Assembly: GCA_015680685.1 (NCBI GenBank)
Contig: MNCI01002986.1
Coordinates: forward strand, 68,730 to 132,729
DNA: 64,000 nucleotides
Direction: 5' to 3'
Source of the DNA: Gnetum montanum
Taxonomy: Eukaryota > Streptophyta > Gnetopsida > Gnetales > Gnetaceae
In this document: piece after piece, positions 1 through 10,739 of the stretch
How the letters are laid out: each line of letters begins with the position of its first letter
Position numbering within the stretch: the stretch's first letter is position 1
Notes under the pieces: generated by a model
Databases searched by the model: none
The model's input: the letters and a program-made list of their open reading frames with translations, nothing else
Told to the model about the DNA's origin: nothing
Translations under genes and position numbers: made by a program

Positions 1-959
1 ATTAGAAGGGACACCAAAGAGATTTGTGAAAAGGCTATCGATGATCTCAAACATCACTCGCACATTATGCTCCCGCGTGCGAAAGAGGTTAGTCCTTTTC
101 ATAAAAGAATCAACAAGGGTGAGCATCTTTATAGCCAGAATGCTTGGATTTATTGCTAAGAATAGGTCCATAAGCCCAACCTCCTAGAAATTCTGAACAA
201 GGGTGGCTGGGGCCCCATTGCATAACCAACATTGGGTCTTGTCAACTTCACTACATTTAAAGAAGAGGTTAGTTTCGTCACGTCCTAACGAGATTACCGT
301 AACCTCTGTAGACTCGGCCATTATTGCAATAATCAACAACAAAACTAACAAAAGGTAAAAACAAAATCAATCACTTGAACACATGAATACAAGTGCATAA
401 TTTAACCCACCAGGTGTGAATGGCATAGGGAATGGTGGGATTTCCACCAGGACTTCTTCCATAGTGGGCGCATGATGGGACGCCCATTCGCCATCCAACC
501 ATTCAAGTTCTTTGCATTTCAAGTAGAACTTAGCATACTTGGTTGGATAGGTCCTAAATTTAGTCCCAAGTTGTTCTATAATGCCGGCGTGCACATTCTT
601 GGCAGAAGAGAACTCTTGTAAGGTTGTTTGGGCCAATGCCAATGCCTGCTCTTGATCATGAAGCCCATCTTTGTCAATTACAAACTTGGCAATATATAGA
701 GCACAAGAAACATTTCAACTATGTAAGACAAACGATGTAGCATGCCTATGTATCTTCATAGGACTCACTTGCTGGCACAGTAGATGATCCTAGGTGGATT
801 CTGGAAGAAAGTAGCCATGTGATAAGCAACAAACAAGGTGTTGTACTTATGGTAACACTTAAATTCAGGCATAGCACAAACCCAAGACAAGCATCTCAAA
901 CATTTTAGGCACTGATTTGAGCTCCCGGCCCCTTCTCCTTCAATAGATTCATTGGCCAT
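1..959 (-). pseudogene. Decayed ORF of unknown identity, probably retroelement
   Basis: On the minus strand three open stretches follow one another: 959-765, 642-367 and 321 to the window edge. The last opens with MAESTEVTVISLG and continues with only one stop, and the middle one contains ASHHAPTMEEVLVEIP. Stops and a short gap separate them, so this is a decayed gene or a set of exons, cut by the window edge. I recognise no catalytic motif, zinc knuckle or membrane segment. It lies next to Tat-like DNA, and some Tat/Ogre elements carry an extra ORF of unknown function before gag; that is a possible identity by position only. A host pseudogene is not excluded. Confidence 0.35.
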
Positions 960-2480
960 AAACTTTAAAATGCCTCAGTTTGCCCTAGGCAATAATGTTT
1001 CAACCAAAACACCAGCAGTCTCTTCCGACAAGTGTGACCATACCATCACACTGAAGTGGTGAAGGAGGAACTCTAGGAATTCCTACATGCCTTCTTGAAA
1101 CCAGACTACCTAGTCCCTTACTCGCACATGAGGAGGGGGGACGTTGGCCACAGGGGCACTTAGGTAGCATATAACCCCTACTAGGTCAATCACAATCAAG
1201 ATGGGTTTTAACATGACCTTGCATAGTGTAGCACAAAGCATTAGTTGACAGTATTCAAGTGAGAGTTAGTGTGTAGCGTAGCGCATCCTTGTATGCAAAT
1301 TTTCCTAATTATGAAACTGTACACCCTTGATACAGTGAGACAAACCCAAATTTTTGTTAAGTATCAGTTCTAGTTTCATGACTTATCTCATATAGCATAG
1401 TGCCCGTGTTACATGCAACGTAGTAGCATAGTGCGTGACATAGCGTAGTGGGTACACCTCGCTTAGTATAGTGGTAGCATCATGTGCAACGTAGCAACAC
1501 AACGGGTACACTCCTCATAGCATGACAAGCATAGCAACATAGCAGGTATGGTAGCGTAGCAGCGTAATAGGTATAACAATGTAGTAGGTATAACAATGTA
1601 GCAGCGTAGCAAGTATGGTAGCGTAGTAGCATGAAAGCATGGCATAATAGGTATCGAAAATGCAACACAGCCTATCATTCATGTTGACAAAAGTAACATA
1701 GCTTGAAAAGGAACACACAATGTTTTCATAACCACCAGCCCTATCCTCCAGCATGGAATTTAACAAAAGTAAACCAAAACATCCTCCACGCATGCTACGC
1801 TACCCAAGACATGTGTTATGCTATCTAGAATGTGTGCTACGCTGCTCAAAACCTCCCAAACCCTTGAAATGGTGCATCTCCCACTCCCAACAATAGTGGC
1901 TGGGCTAGCATCGCATACCAACCATAGCATAGCAATCACCATGGTAGTTGCGGCCAAAGTGGCAATAACCACAGTGTAGAGGTTAAAGCGATGGCTAAGG
2001 CCATAACAACAGTGGTCATACCATGACAATGATAATGATTGTAGCAACTAAGGCGCAGTGACCACGATAACAATCCCACTTGATAAATCGCACAATGTAA
2101 ACAGAGGTAGCGTAATGATGTACTAGGTAGATGGTGCTTCTTGTCATTCCTCAATGCATGCCCTAGGGAGACGTCACAAGTTGCATTCCCCTTCATCCAC
2201 ATTGGTGAGACCTTGATGCCTACGTTCACTCCTATATGCCATCATCTTGTTGTCAAACTTGGGTGTATCGACTGCTACGTTGCAACTACTATGCTGCCTC
2301 TCTGTCCAAACTACACTACCATGAGTAACCCCCTATTTATAGCTTACAGGGTTACAAAACTTGTTACTTTTTGGGATGTCCCATGTCCTACACATAATGC
2401 GAGATGTCCCGCATCCCATGCGTAACACGGAATGTCCCTATCCCCTGCAGCATAGCATGGGAAACCCCATGTCTATTGTA
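960..2480. repeat. LTR-like low-complexity DNA with GTAGCRTAG repeats
   Basis: No credible coding sequence. From about 1370 to 1660 the sequence is dense in variants of gtagcgtagc, and agcatagc-type words continue to 1850 and 2450. The same words (gctacgctatg and its complement) are scattered through the Tat LTRs at 8730-9560 and 11050-12800, so this is probably part of a related LTR. A minus-strand TATA-like site is present (separate entry). I could not fix either border. Confidence 0.45.
2331..2345 (-). promoter_or_regulatory. TATA-like box, minus strand
   Basis: The minus strand reads gctataaataggggg here. It is similar in form to the TATA sites of the Tat LTRs in this window (ctataaatacc) and points toward the minus-strand ORF at 959-1. 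Position and form suggest an LTR promoter; nothing else supports it. Confidence 0.35.
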
Positions 2481-2489
2481 GCATAGCAC

Positions 2490-2860
2490 ATAGATACATC
2501 AAAATTTTCACCTTATTTTTACAACATTGCATGATTACTATCTGCTACGACTTTAAACTGGTAATTCTAACTTACAACATTGCACGGTTACGGTATGCTA
2601 TGACCTTAAATTGATAGTTTTTGACATATAATGTTGCATGATTGCAGTCTGCTACGATCTTAAACTAGCAGTTTTTGGCATATAATGTTGCACAATTGCA
2701 GTCCTCTATGACCTTAAACTAGCAATTTTAAAATTCCCTCTATATTCTAGTCATAGTGATTGTTCACTACAACCTTAAACTGGCAATTTTGCAATATGAT
2801 TTTGTGTGGTCATGGTCTGCTAAGACCTTAAACTGATAACTTTTTGACCTTACATAATTA
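2490..2860 (+). repeat. Imperfect tandem array, TATGACCTTAAACTGG type
   Basis: About six diverged units of roughly 55-65 bp, each with a core like gctacgaccttaaactggca followed by an A/T-rich part ending in ttgca. The core is the same as in the arrays at 6450-6860 and 43560-44100. The array ends just before the pyrimidine-rich acceptor at 2911-2937, so it appears to be the tail of an intron upstream of the pol exon. Tandem repeats in non-coding regions of Tat/Ogre elements are known and can seed satellites. Confidence 0.75.
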
Positions 2861-2907
2861 CCTTGCCTATATTTCATTGCATGATGCTGTGTTAAGCATG
2901 TATCACT

Positions 2908-2937
2908 TGACTTTTTTTGTTTTGCTTATTATTATAG
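2908..2937 (+). promoter_or_regulatory. 3' splice acceptor-like site before Tat pol
   Basis: A T-rich run (gactttttttgttttgct) leads to ttattattatag. The next exon would start at 2938 and the first ATG of the pol reading frame is at 2951. T3 has the equivalent at 43683-43703 (tttttctagttgatttttgcag). Ogre elements are known to carry an intron in front of the RT part, so the position fits; splicing itself is inferred. Confidence 0.5.
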
Positions 2938-2950
2938 GAGTGCTTAAAAA

Positions 2951-3400
2951 ATGGCTACGTATGATAATCTCCATTCACCATTAATTCTGATAGGGCCCCA
3001 TGGTCAATTTATGAGACACTTGAACGTAGAGTTGGTAGACTTCGAACCACCCTGTTATGACAACTACATAGCATTCTTTGAAACACCCTTAGACTAGCCT
3101 GAACATTTGGTCCGAGCCTTAGATATAGAAGTCGATGATGTAACTGAGGACCCCCTTATTGAAATCCCCATGACCACATCCAAAGGAGAAGCAAGAACAT
3201 TAAAGGTTAGCTCTTTGCTAGAGTCACAAGTTCAACAAAACATTTCTAAGGTCCTCAATGATAATGCTAAAGTGTTTGCATGGTTGTATGAAGACATGCT
3301 AGGCTTAGACCCATGCATCATATAGCACAATATCATATTATATTCACATGTTAAGGTAGTCAAACAAAAAGCCCGCAAGATCAAACCAGAGATTTCCTTA
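2951..3400 (+). pseudogene. T1 pol N-terminal part (protease-RT linker)
   Basis: Opens with ATG and reads with few stops. An open stretch at 3107-3325 includes KVFAWLYEDMLGLDP, which matches the linker just before the RT of plant Tat elements, where FAW..DMPGIDP is typical. A stop follows at 3323, then the frame continues with VKQKARKIKPE, the usual start of RT. No DTG/DSG protease active site was seen upstream, so the protease is missing or in the lost part. Confidence is high for family and low for exact borders. Confidence 0.7.
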
Positions 3401-4080
3401 GCCGTACGTGGCAAAATCACTAAACTTTACTAGGTTGGGTTTATTCGAGTGGCGATTATTCGGAGTGGGTATCAAACATTGTAGTTTTTTTTAAGAAAAA
3501 TGGAGGTATATGAATCTATATAGACTTCCGGGATTTGAATAAGGCAACGATTAAGGACGATTTCCCATTGCCTAGTATCGACCAACTGATCGATACTACG
3601 GTAGGCCATGCCTTACTATCCTTCATGGATGGATTCTTAGACTATAATGAAATCCACATAAACCCAGAACATCAACTGGCTACCACCTTCATGACTCCTT
3701 GGGGAAACGTTTGTTACATGATGATGCCCTTCAGGCTAAAAAATGCTAGAGTAATGTATCAGCAGGCAATGACTTACATCTTTAGTGATTATCTTTTGGA
3801 GAAGCTAAATGATTATGTGGACGATATAGTCATTAAGCCTGAGAAAGGACCTGACCATGCAAATAACCTAAACTTGGTCCTTCAACATTATCGTAGGCAT
3901 AACCTTTGTCTCAACTCCAGAAAATGTGTTTTTGGAGTTAAAACCAGACATATGCTTGGGTTTGTGGTGTCAGAAATGGGGATACAAGTGGACCTAATAA
4001 AGTTAAGGCCATTGTTAACTTGGCACCACCTACAAAGCTTAAGGAGTTGCCCAGGCTATAGGGTAGAGTCCAATTCATAA
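3400..4080 (+). pseudogene. T1 reverse transcriptase
   Basis: A clear Ty3/gypsy RT. It reads LNKATIKDDFPLPSID (RT block 1), then MPFRLKNARVMYQQAM, and the active site YVDDIVIK at 3814-3837 keeps both aspartates of YxDD. The stretch from 3535 to 4080 is open, about 180 codons. A one-base frame change near 4020 cuts it just after the CVFGV..MLGFVVS motif that precedes the connection to RNase H. The RT would copy element RNA in the particle; here it cannot be made because of flanking stops. Confidence 0.9.
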
Positions 4081-4086
4081 TAAGAT

Positions 4087-4560
4087 TTATCGCAAGATTA
4101 ACGGATAAATTTCATCCAATGCAACACTTGCTTAAAAAGGGAATCAACTTTGAATGGACCAAGCAATGCCAAGAAGCTTTTGATAACTTAAAGAAAGAGC
4201 TTGTTCATCTTCCCACCGTTTACCCTCCATAGAGAGATAAGCCTTTCTACATTTATTTGGCCACTTCAGATACATCTATTGCTGCGTTGCTATGCCAAAA
4301 GAGGGGTGATGGTTTCGAAATCCCTGTCTACTATCTAAGTCATGCGTTGATAGCCTATGAAGCGAAATAAAATGAAGTAGAGAAAAATTGTCTTGCTTTA
4401 GTGCTTGCACTTAAAAAATGAAGGCATTACTTGTTTCGAAGCCAAGTAAACATTATTTGCAAGAATAACATACTTCGGGCTATTACAACCAATATATACA
4501 AAAGTAGTAGGATAGCCCGATGGAAAGCCATAACCACAGAATTCGATCTACACTGTATAG
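4087..4560 (+). pseudogene. T1 RNase H (Ty3-type)
   Basis: After the frame change the reading continues with RFIARLTDKFHPM, then FEWTKQCQEAFDNLK, FYIYLATSDTSIAALL and NEVEKNCLALVLALKK, the usual series of Ty3/gypsy RNase H. The motif is YLATSD..I where most elements have YLAVS..AVSAVL. There are stops at the ends of several motifs. It would remove RNA from the RNA-DNA hybrid during copying. The borders are approximate. Confidence 0.8.
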
Positions 4561-4677
4561 CGTAGTCATCTATAAAGGATCAGGAAATAGCTACACAACT
4601 TACAACTTCACCCACCAATGACTAGGAAGTGATAGAACCTGAGTTTCCAGATGAGCATGTTAGTAGCATAAGCCTAG

Positions 4678-5060
4678 CACCTATAGACTTCGAGGCCATC
4701 CTAGATTTTGATGATGCCTCAACTACACAAGGTGGCAGTGCTGTCGTTGTTCTCACATTTCCCTCTAAGGGGATATGACCTTTGGCATATCACTTCATGT
4801 TTCTTTACATGAACAATGTAGCAGAATATGAGGGTCTTCTTATGGGTATTCTAGTAGCGTGAGAGTCAGGGATCCAAAACTTAGCAATTCGAGGCGATTC
4901 ACAACTAGTCATCAATTAAGTTACAGAGGTATACGCTTGCAAAGCACAACATTTGCAGCCTTAGCCAAATGCTTACTAAAGTAGTATGCAATTTTAGACA
5001 TCGAACATGTGCCCCGTAATGCAAATACTATAGTCAATGCACTAGCTACGTTAGCTTTAA
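4678..5060 (+). pseudogene. T1 second (archaeal-like) RNase H
   Basis: Reads FDDASTTQGGSAVVVL, then YMNNVAEYEGLLMGILVA and IRGDSQLVIN. These are the three landmarks of the additional RNase H found only in the Tat lineage of plant Ty3/gypsy elements: an FDGAS-like start, the NNxAEYEAL helix and RGDSQLV. In-frame stops occur in several places. Its presence is my main reason for calling T1 Tat rather than Athila, which lacks it. Confidence 0.85.
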
Positions 5061-5344
5061 GCATGCCACCACACATGTTTGCTACCTTGCCTGCCACAAT
5101 AGTAAAATGCACCGACCCCATCATTCATGCAACACACATCGTGTTTGTAAGTGTAGCCCACACTCAAGAATGGTATGACAATATTAAAACATATCTCCAA
5201 CATGGTGAACCCCCACGTGGCTTGACACTTGCCCAAAAGGATGTAGTATGAAAGTGAGCACGACAATATGTCCTCATTGGAGAAAACACTCTATGAAAAC
5301 GCTCTTATGATGGGATATTGCTAGCTTGTATTAGTGGGGATGAA

Positions 5345-6412
5345 GCATAAAAAATTGTTGATGATGTCCATAAGGGACTATGTGGAGGACACATAGCTCC
5401 CAGGGCTATGATAACAAAGATTAGGTGTCTGGGCTACTACTGGCCTCACATGGAGCGTGATTGCGTTGCTAAAGTAAGGACATGTGATGTATGCCAATGT
5501 CATGGGAACCTCATGCATGTGTCACCCACCAAATTGCATATCACACAAATCACATGACCCTTTCAATGTTGGGGACTAGATATCATAGGACCCATTACAC
5601 CTAAGTCTTCTATCGGGTACAGTTTCATTATTACTGCAACTGAATACTTTACAAAATGGGTAGAAGCTATTCCTCTCAGAAAGACCACATCCCAACAAGT
5701 TTGCAAATTCATTTTGGACAACATAGTTACACAGTTTGCCCTTCCCATGACTATTTTTATTGACAACAGGCCGTAATTTAGTAGTGCAGAAACCAAATCC
5801 TTTTGCGAAAGTTTTGGTATCAAACATTCTTTCTCATCACCATATTATCCCCAAGCAAATGACCAAGAAGAGGTTACCAATAAAGTCATCATCAACCTTT
5901 TGAAAAGGATGCTTAGTAGTATCAAGAGGCGATGGCATGAGCAAATCCTCTACATGCTTTGGGCTTATCGCACAACATGCAGAATAGCTACAGGTAAGAC
6001 TCCATATAGTCTTATATATGGATCTGAAGTGGTGTTACCTCTTGAATTGCAAGTCCCATTGCTTCGAATGATTCTCTCAAAAATCATGGATGTGGTTCAA
6101 AACAACGAGTCAAGGATCATTGACCTTAACTCTCTAGAGGAGGAGCATACCCAAACACTTAACCGTATCGAATGGTACCAAGACAAGCAATGGCGGAAAC
6201 ATCACTACAATTTGCACCAACAACTGATCAAAAAGGGGGACTTAGTTCTTAAGGTCATTCGTGAACCTGTGAGAAAATTCTCAGCCAACTGGGAAGGTGC
6301 CTTTGTAGTTACAAAAGCATATGAGAATGGGGCATTGAAATTTCCTGACTTAGATGGCAACGAGTTCCCAAATCCTGTCAATCATTTGTACCTGAAGCCA
6401 TACTACGCTTAA
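5345..6412 (+). pseudogene. T1 integrase
   Basis: The zinc-binding region has VHKGLCGGHIAP followed by CDVCQ, an HHCC arrangement. The core has its first aspartate in WGLDIIGPITP, its second in FIDNRP (the usual DNG is DNR here) and its glutamate in DQEEVTNK. The last 170 codons (5900-6412) are open: AYRTTCRIATGKTPYSL, then the C-terminal part ending NHLYLKPYYA just before the stop. Several stops lie before 5900. It would join the DNA copy to the host chromosome. The consensus donor at 6443 follows the stop closely. Confidence 0.88.
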
Positions 6413-6440
6413 CATGCAAGATTACACCAACCATAAAGCA

Positions 6441-6448
6441 AGGTAAGT
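6441..6448 (+). promoter_or_regulatory. 5' splice donor-like site after T1 pol
   Basis: AG|GTAAGT, a full match to the plant donor consensus, 29 bases after the pol stop. T3 has aag|gtaagc in the homologous place (43758-43766). With the acceptor at 7506 it would define a 1064-base intron in the 3' UTR that holds the repeat array. Use in vivo is inferred. Confidence 0.45.
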
Positions 6449-6449
6449 A

Positions 6450-6860
6450 AATAGTCTACTATGACTATAAATTGGCATATATAGTCTGCTATGATTATAA
6501 ACTGGCATAAATAGTCCACTATGACTATAAACTAGCATAAATAGTTTTCCATGACGTAAAATTGGCACAAAACGTCTTCTATGACATTAAACTGGCATAG
6601 CATGTCTATGGGCCATGACGGAAAACTGGCACCCATAGATTATCCTTTGTCCATGACATAAAACTAGTACCCACAACATGGTTCGCTATGACCTTAAACT
6701 GGCCATCCCTCGTCCGCTACAAGATTAAACTAGCACAATGGTCTATTGGGACCTTAAACTAGCATAGCTTGGTATGCCCGGACCTTAAACTGGGACCACG
6801 GTCTGCTAGGACTCTAAAATAGCACATCTGATGGTCTACCAAGACCTAAAACTAGGTTCG
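6450..6860 (+). repeat. Imperfect tandem array, TATGACTATAAACTGGCATA type
   Basis: About twelve units of roughly 30-36 bp, for example ctatgactataaactggcat, becoming more diverged toward the 3' end, where gaccttaaactggcac dominates. It has the same core as the arrays at 2490-2860 and 43560-44100. It lies between the donor-like site at 6443 and the acceptor-like site at 7506. 3'-UTR tandem repeats are a known feature of Tat/Ogre elements. Confidence 0.85.
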
Positions 6861-8311
6861 CAGTGCAACACCTCCTAGCTTACACATATGACCTTGTGAA
6901 TAAGTGAGCATGCATATCTTCAAGTTTCCTAGGCAAGATGGGGTGGGACGTTGTAGATCCAGAATGAAGTTCACATCATCAAGGAAAAACTCTCTGGGAT
7001 ACATGCAGCATTGCCATCCTTAGAATCTTGATAATCTTTCGAAGATGTCATTTGACATCTTACTAACCTTCCAAAGCTATTGCCGCCATCACCAATCAGT
7101 TTGGTGATAGCTCCTACCGTTAGTGCCTCCTACTGGAGTCCTAGCACTATTGTGGCCCAGCCACAATACTACCATCCTCCAGCCCTTGCCATCATTAGAG
7201 TCTAAAAAATCATTCAGTTGTTAGGCTTCTCACCTTGCAGCTGGACTTCCTAACTCATTCCTTTGGTGGGGATTCCTGAGCATCCACATTACCATTGCTC
7301 CTAGCCTCTTTAGTGCTCATTTCTAGCATGGCTATTGAAGCTTTCTAGCCTGCCACTGATGAATCCTGCACTGGCCTTTCTGCTTTGGACATCACATGTG
7401 TTAGACATAGCACTTGCCTCCTTGGTAGTGTCCCAAGCAAACAGGACTTTGCTCTCACTTTCCTTGATGGTTGTTTTTTCTAGTTTTCTCTCTATTGTAT
7501 TTGCAGGATAAAAGGCAAGATGGCATTGTTTAAGAATGCATTTCACCACTGGGAGAAGATGCTACATCATTCTAAAGTATCGCTTTGATTAGCCTAGCTA
7601 CTTGAGGGTGCATATCCTACTCTCCCTTTAGCCAACTTAATCTCCATTCCCTATCCTTATAAGTTTTGACTCCTTCTTCACAAGCTTCTCCAATGAACAT
7701 AAAGCCCTTTCCCATGTCCAATCGCCAAGCCCATGATGGACGTAATGTAGCTCATCCTATGGGAAGCTTCTATAGACTAGTCAAAGCCCGACATGGATGT
7801 AACACAAACTCATCCTGGGGAAGAAACACCTGTCCTACAGTGATGACATAGTTTCCTTTGAATGAACATGGGTGTGTGATTTCTCCACAAAAAAAAAACA
7901 CAAAAAAAAAGAGAATGAAAAATGGTGATATAGCCAAGTGTCCAAGACAAACGGCACAGTTGCTTTGTAATCTTCTCAAGTGCCCAAGGCAAATGGCACA
8001 GTTGTTTTATAATCATCTCAGCTTTGGATCAACCACCTCTAAGCACATCTGATGAGAGGTCGAAATCCAAAAGGAGAAGCTAGTCATGTGTCCTGCATCC
8101 CTCATAAGCATTCTGATGAGGGATCACACTATGGCAATGGCTCATGATAACACAACCTGCACCTTTCCTTTTCCCTAGCCCAATTTCCTCAAACCCATCC
8201 CCTTTCTCTATCATACTTAGCTCTTCTAGCATTGTCAAGCATAACAAAGTATTATCTAAGTGGGTACTAACGAATGGTATGGGTGTCGCGTTTAGCATGG
8301 TGTTTCATTTT
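6861..8311 (+). other. T1 3' untranslated region
   Basis: No credible gene. It contains the acceptor-like site ttgcag at 7501-7506 after a pyrimidine run. Two blocks are shared with T3: catgatggacgtaatgtagc at 7731 with its continuation to 7850 (T3 44608-44720), and the stretch just before the polypurine tract (8295-8360; T3 45200-45262). Around 7888-7912 lies a short run of A. Confidence 0.6.
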
Positions 8312-8360
8312 CTTTGTTGACGTCTCTCGGGCAAATCCTCCAGACGTCAACAAAGAGGGG
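8312..8360 (+). promoter_or_regulatory. T1 polypurine tract within a 14-bp hairpin
   Basis: A perfect 14-bp inverted repeat: ctttgttgacgtct at 8312-8325 and its complement at 8342-8355, with a 16-base loop. The 3' arm runs directly into the purine run caaagagggg (8351-8360), which is followed by cat and the LTR start. The purine run just before an LTR is the usual primer for plus-strand DNA synthesis. T3 has the same arrangement with some pairs changed. Confidence 0.75.
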
Positions 8361-8364
8361 TCAT

Positions 8365-10687
8365 TCAAACACCATCAATTTTGGAACTCTCATGATTCAG
8401 CACAGTCTCAAAATTTGGGCAAGGATCTTTGCAAGTGCGGTGTCATGCGGGACCGCACAGACAATATGGCACCCTAGAAGTCCTAACATCTATGGTGCTA
8501 CTTTTGAGCTTGCCTACCACCCTCTATAGCATAGTCAATGCAACACCTAGTCATGAAGCTAGTTTGCATAAAAGAGGCACTGAAAGTGGACCATGCAGTT
8601 CAGAAAATTTTCTATCTTCCGGGCCATCAAGCTTGCTGCGTTCTCCAACCTTCCTAACTTGGCAAATGTCCTGACCAACGGTCCACCCAAGTGCCAAGCT
8701 AGGAGTTGTTGAAGGTGTTTAGGTTGGACTAAACAATTTGGCAAATTTTATAACTGTGAGGCCTGCTATGCTACGCTATGTTGCGCAGCATGGTAGGCCA
8801 TGTGGTGTCAAAACTGTTGCAAGTGCTAGATTAGACGTAGAAGATGCAGTTGGAAGATATTTGGTTTTCAAAGATGCCAGCCTTGCTTCATCCTTGAAGT
8901 GTGATCAGTGTGACATAGAAAAATAAAGCGAATCTCATCAAAATCACCTCATTCTAAGTGCTATGCTACATAGCGTAGTAGGGCATGACAATCTTTTCTC
9001 AAATTGTCTTGGCATGGGAAGAAAAATTTCCCATGCTTTGCCCATGGAAAATGCTTGTTCTACTGCCACCTCAACATATAATCGAGATCCCATGATAGAG
9101 CACTTGCAAAGTAAGTCCAAACTCAGGCAAAACTGGGTGCTACGCTATGCTGAGCTTTTCTAGCAAAAGAATTACACTTGGCCATGCATAGACCTCTAAG
9201 ATTGCCAATCCCACTTCACCCTCAGGTCCCAATCAAAGTCTCTTGACAAAGCATTGTAGATTAAGCTCAAATTTATGCTAGAATAGGTGCTATGCTGTGC
9301 TACACTGCACAGTGTAGCAGAGACATCGAGATCAAAAGTGTCCCAAGGATGAAATCAGGAGGTCTTAGGCCTTTTCAACATGAAAAATATGATTGTCGAT
9401 TGATGAAGTAGCTTGCCTTGCTAGGCCTCACAGGGGGATTTTTGATTTTCGAGCAAGATTTACCTTGAGGATGGTTGCTACGTTGTGCTATGCTATGCAG
9501 CGTAGCACAACGTAGTGAGCAGGTATTCATGCTACACCACTATGTTGGATAGTGTAGATAGTGTAGCACTTACGAGGAAGCCTCAAGACATCTCCAGTAG
9601 TTCCAGAACTCATTAGTAATGGTCATTTCTACTCTAGCATCTCCTCGATAGACAAGATCAGTAGTTTGCTTTGTTTTTTCACCCCTTGTTAATTTCTAAA
9701 GTTGTTCTTATGCTTGACCTTACTCGCAAGAGGAGGGAAGACATAGTCCTAGAGCCTAGGCTCCAGTTTGCATTTGATGTGAGCATTTTCTTTGTAAAAA
9801 CATGGTAGTACCTTGGGTATATGCAGTCCAAACGATATGGTCATTGCTCAATAGGTTTCACTTCCAGCCTTGTTCCATTCAATGTAGCATCACATGTCAG
9901 TGTAGCGCATCCATGATTCGGGCCATGTGGAACCTAGAACACATGGTGTCCAAACCACGTCTCTCTCCCACTCTTGGGTCTATAAATACCTCAACGAACA
10001 ATATTTTAGACGTGGGCTTTTGAAGGGTTGGCTTTTCACGGTTGGTTTCTAAAGATTGGCTTTTGGCAGTTGGCCTCCGACAGTAAGCATTGACAAAGAG
10101 ATTGGCAAAGAGAAAGTTGATAAACAGTAAATCCCAGCAGTAGCACTTCCCGGATCTCTCCTCAACTTAGCGTTATGGCTCTCAGCCCAACAAGCATCAG
10201 CTCATTGGTTCCTGTTAGCACCCCATTGGTAGCAATCCAGGAGCTGTGATCATATCATTTTGTTGCCACCTATGCCTGTCTAGTACTGTATAGTAGTTTT
10301 ACACATTCATCAGCCAAACAAAGATCAGATCCACAAATTTTGGGATGGTGTATTCCCTTACCTAAACTCTCATTCCATTCTTGCTATTACATCTATGTTG
10401 CACCTTTGTGTACTTGTTCATGCTTATTGTCATGATTATATACTTTGATGTGTTTCTATCATTGTGCACCCCACGTTTTCTTTTAATTCAACCTCAATGT
10501 GTTACATTTTAAAAATCACTGTTTGCATATGCTTATTGAACACCACTAAGTCCCTGACTGATTGACCAGACCATTCAGGGCACCCCATTTTTGTTTTCTT
10601 CAGCATGACCCTAGCACAGATCCGGGGTTAGGCTGTATGCCTGATAACCTCTCAATGTTCCAGCGACCAAGGTTTTCGGACATCACA
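8365..10687 (+). repeat. T1 3' LTR (2323 bp)
   Basis: The start was set by aligning three Tat LTRs. They begin with TCAAACACCATC here, TAAAAAACCACC in T3 and TGAAACACCAC in T2, so the original start was TG. The end ...catcaca aligns base for base over about 35 bases with the T2 end ...cgctaca. It contains many gctacgctatg words (8740-9560) and a TATA box (9980-9988). No coding sequence. The 2.3 kb length exceeds T2 (1.75 kb) and T3 (1.16 kb). Confidence 0.75.
9980..9990 (+). promoter_or_regulatory. T1 LTR TATA box
   Basis: tctataaatacctc, a close match to the plant TATA consensus. It aligns with cctataaatacccc in T3 (45584-45597) and its complement in T2 near 12076-12090. It probably marks the U3/R junction, with the transcript starting about 30 bases downstream. 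Confidence 0.65.
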
Positions 10688-10739
10688 AGGTTGATTTGGA
10701 TTCATGTTCACAGATTAGGTTCTGAGAATTGTTGTTTGT

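Larger units (their letters stand above)
2938..10687 (+). mobile_element. T1: Tat-lineage Ty3/gypsy element, 5' part missing
   Basis: Order on the plus strand: acceptor-like site, pol exon with RT, RNase H, second RNase H and integrase, donor-like site, repeat array, 3' UTR, polypurine tract and 3' LTR (8365-10687). The second RNase H between RNase H and integrase marks the Tat lineage. No gag or protease and no 5' LTR could be assigned; either they lie in the unresolved DNA before 2938 or they are lost. Many stops and frame shifts make the copy dead. Its 3' end abuts the leader of T2 on the opposite strand. Confidence 0.8.

Noticed and set aside
1463-1793. Overlapping minus-strand open frames rich in C, Y, L and H
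   Set aside because: They are translations of the gtagcgtagc repeat in different frames; composition is that of the repeat, with no protein family.
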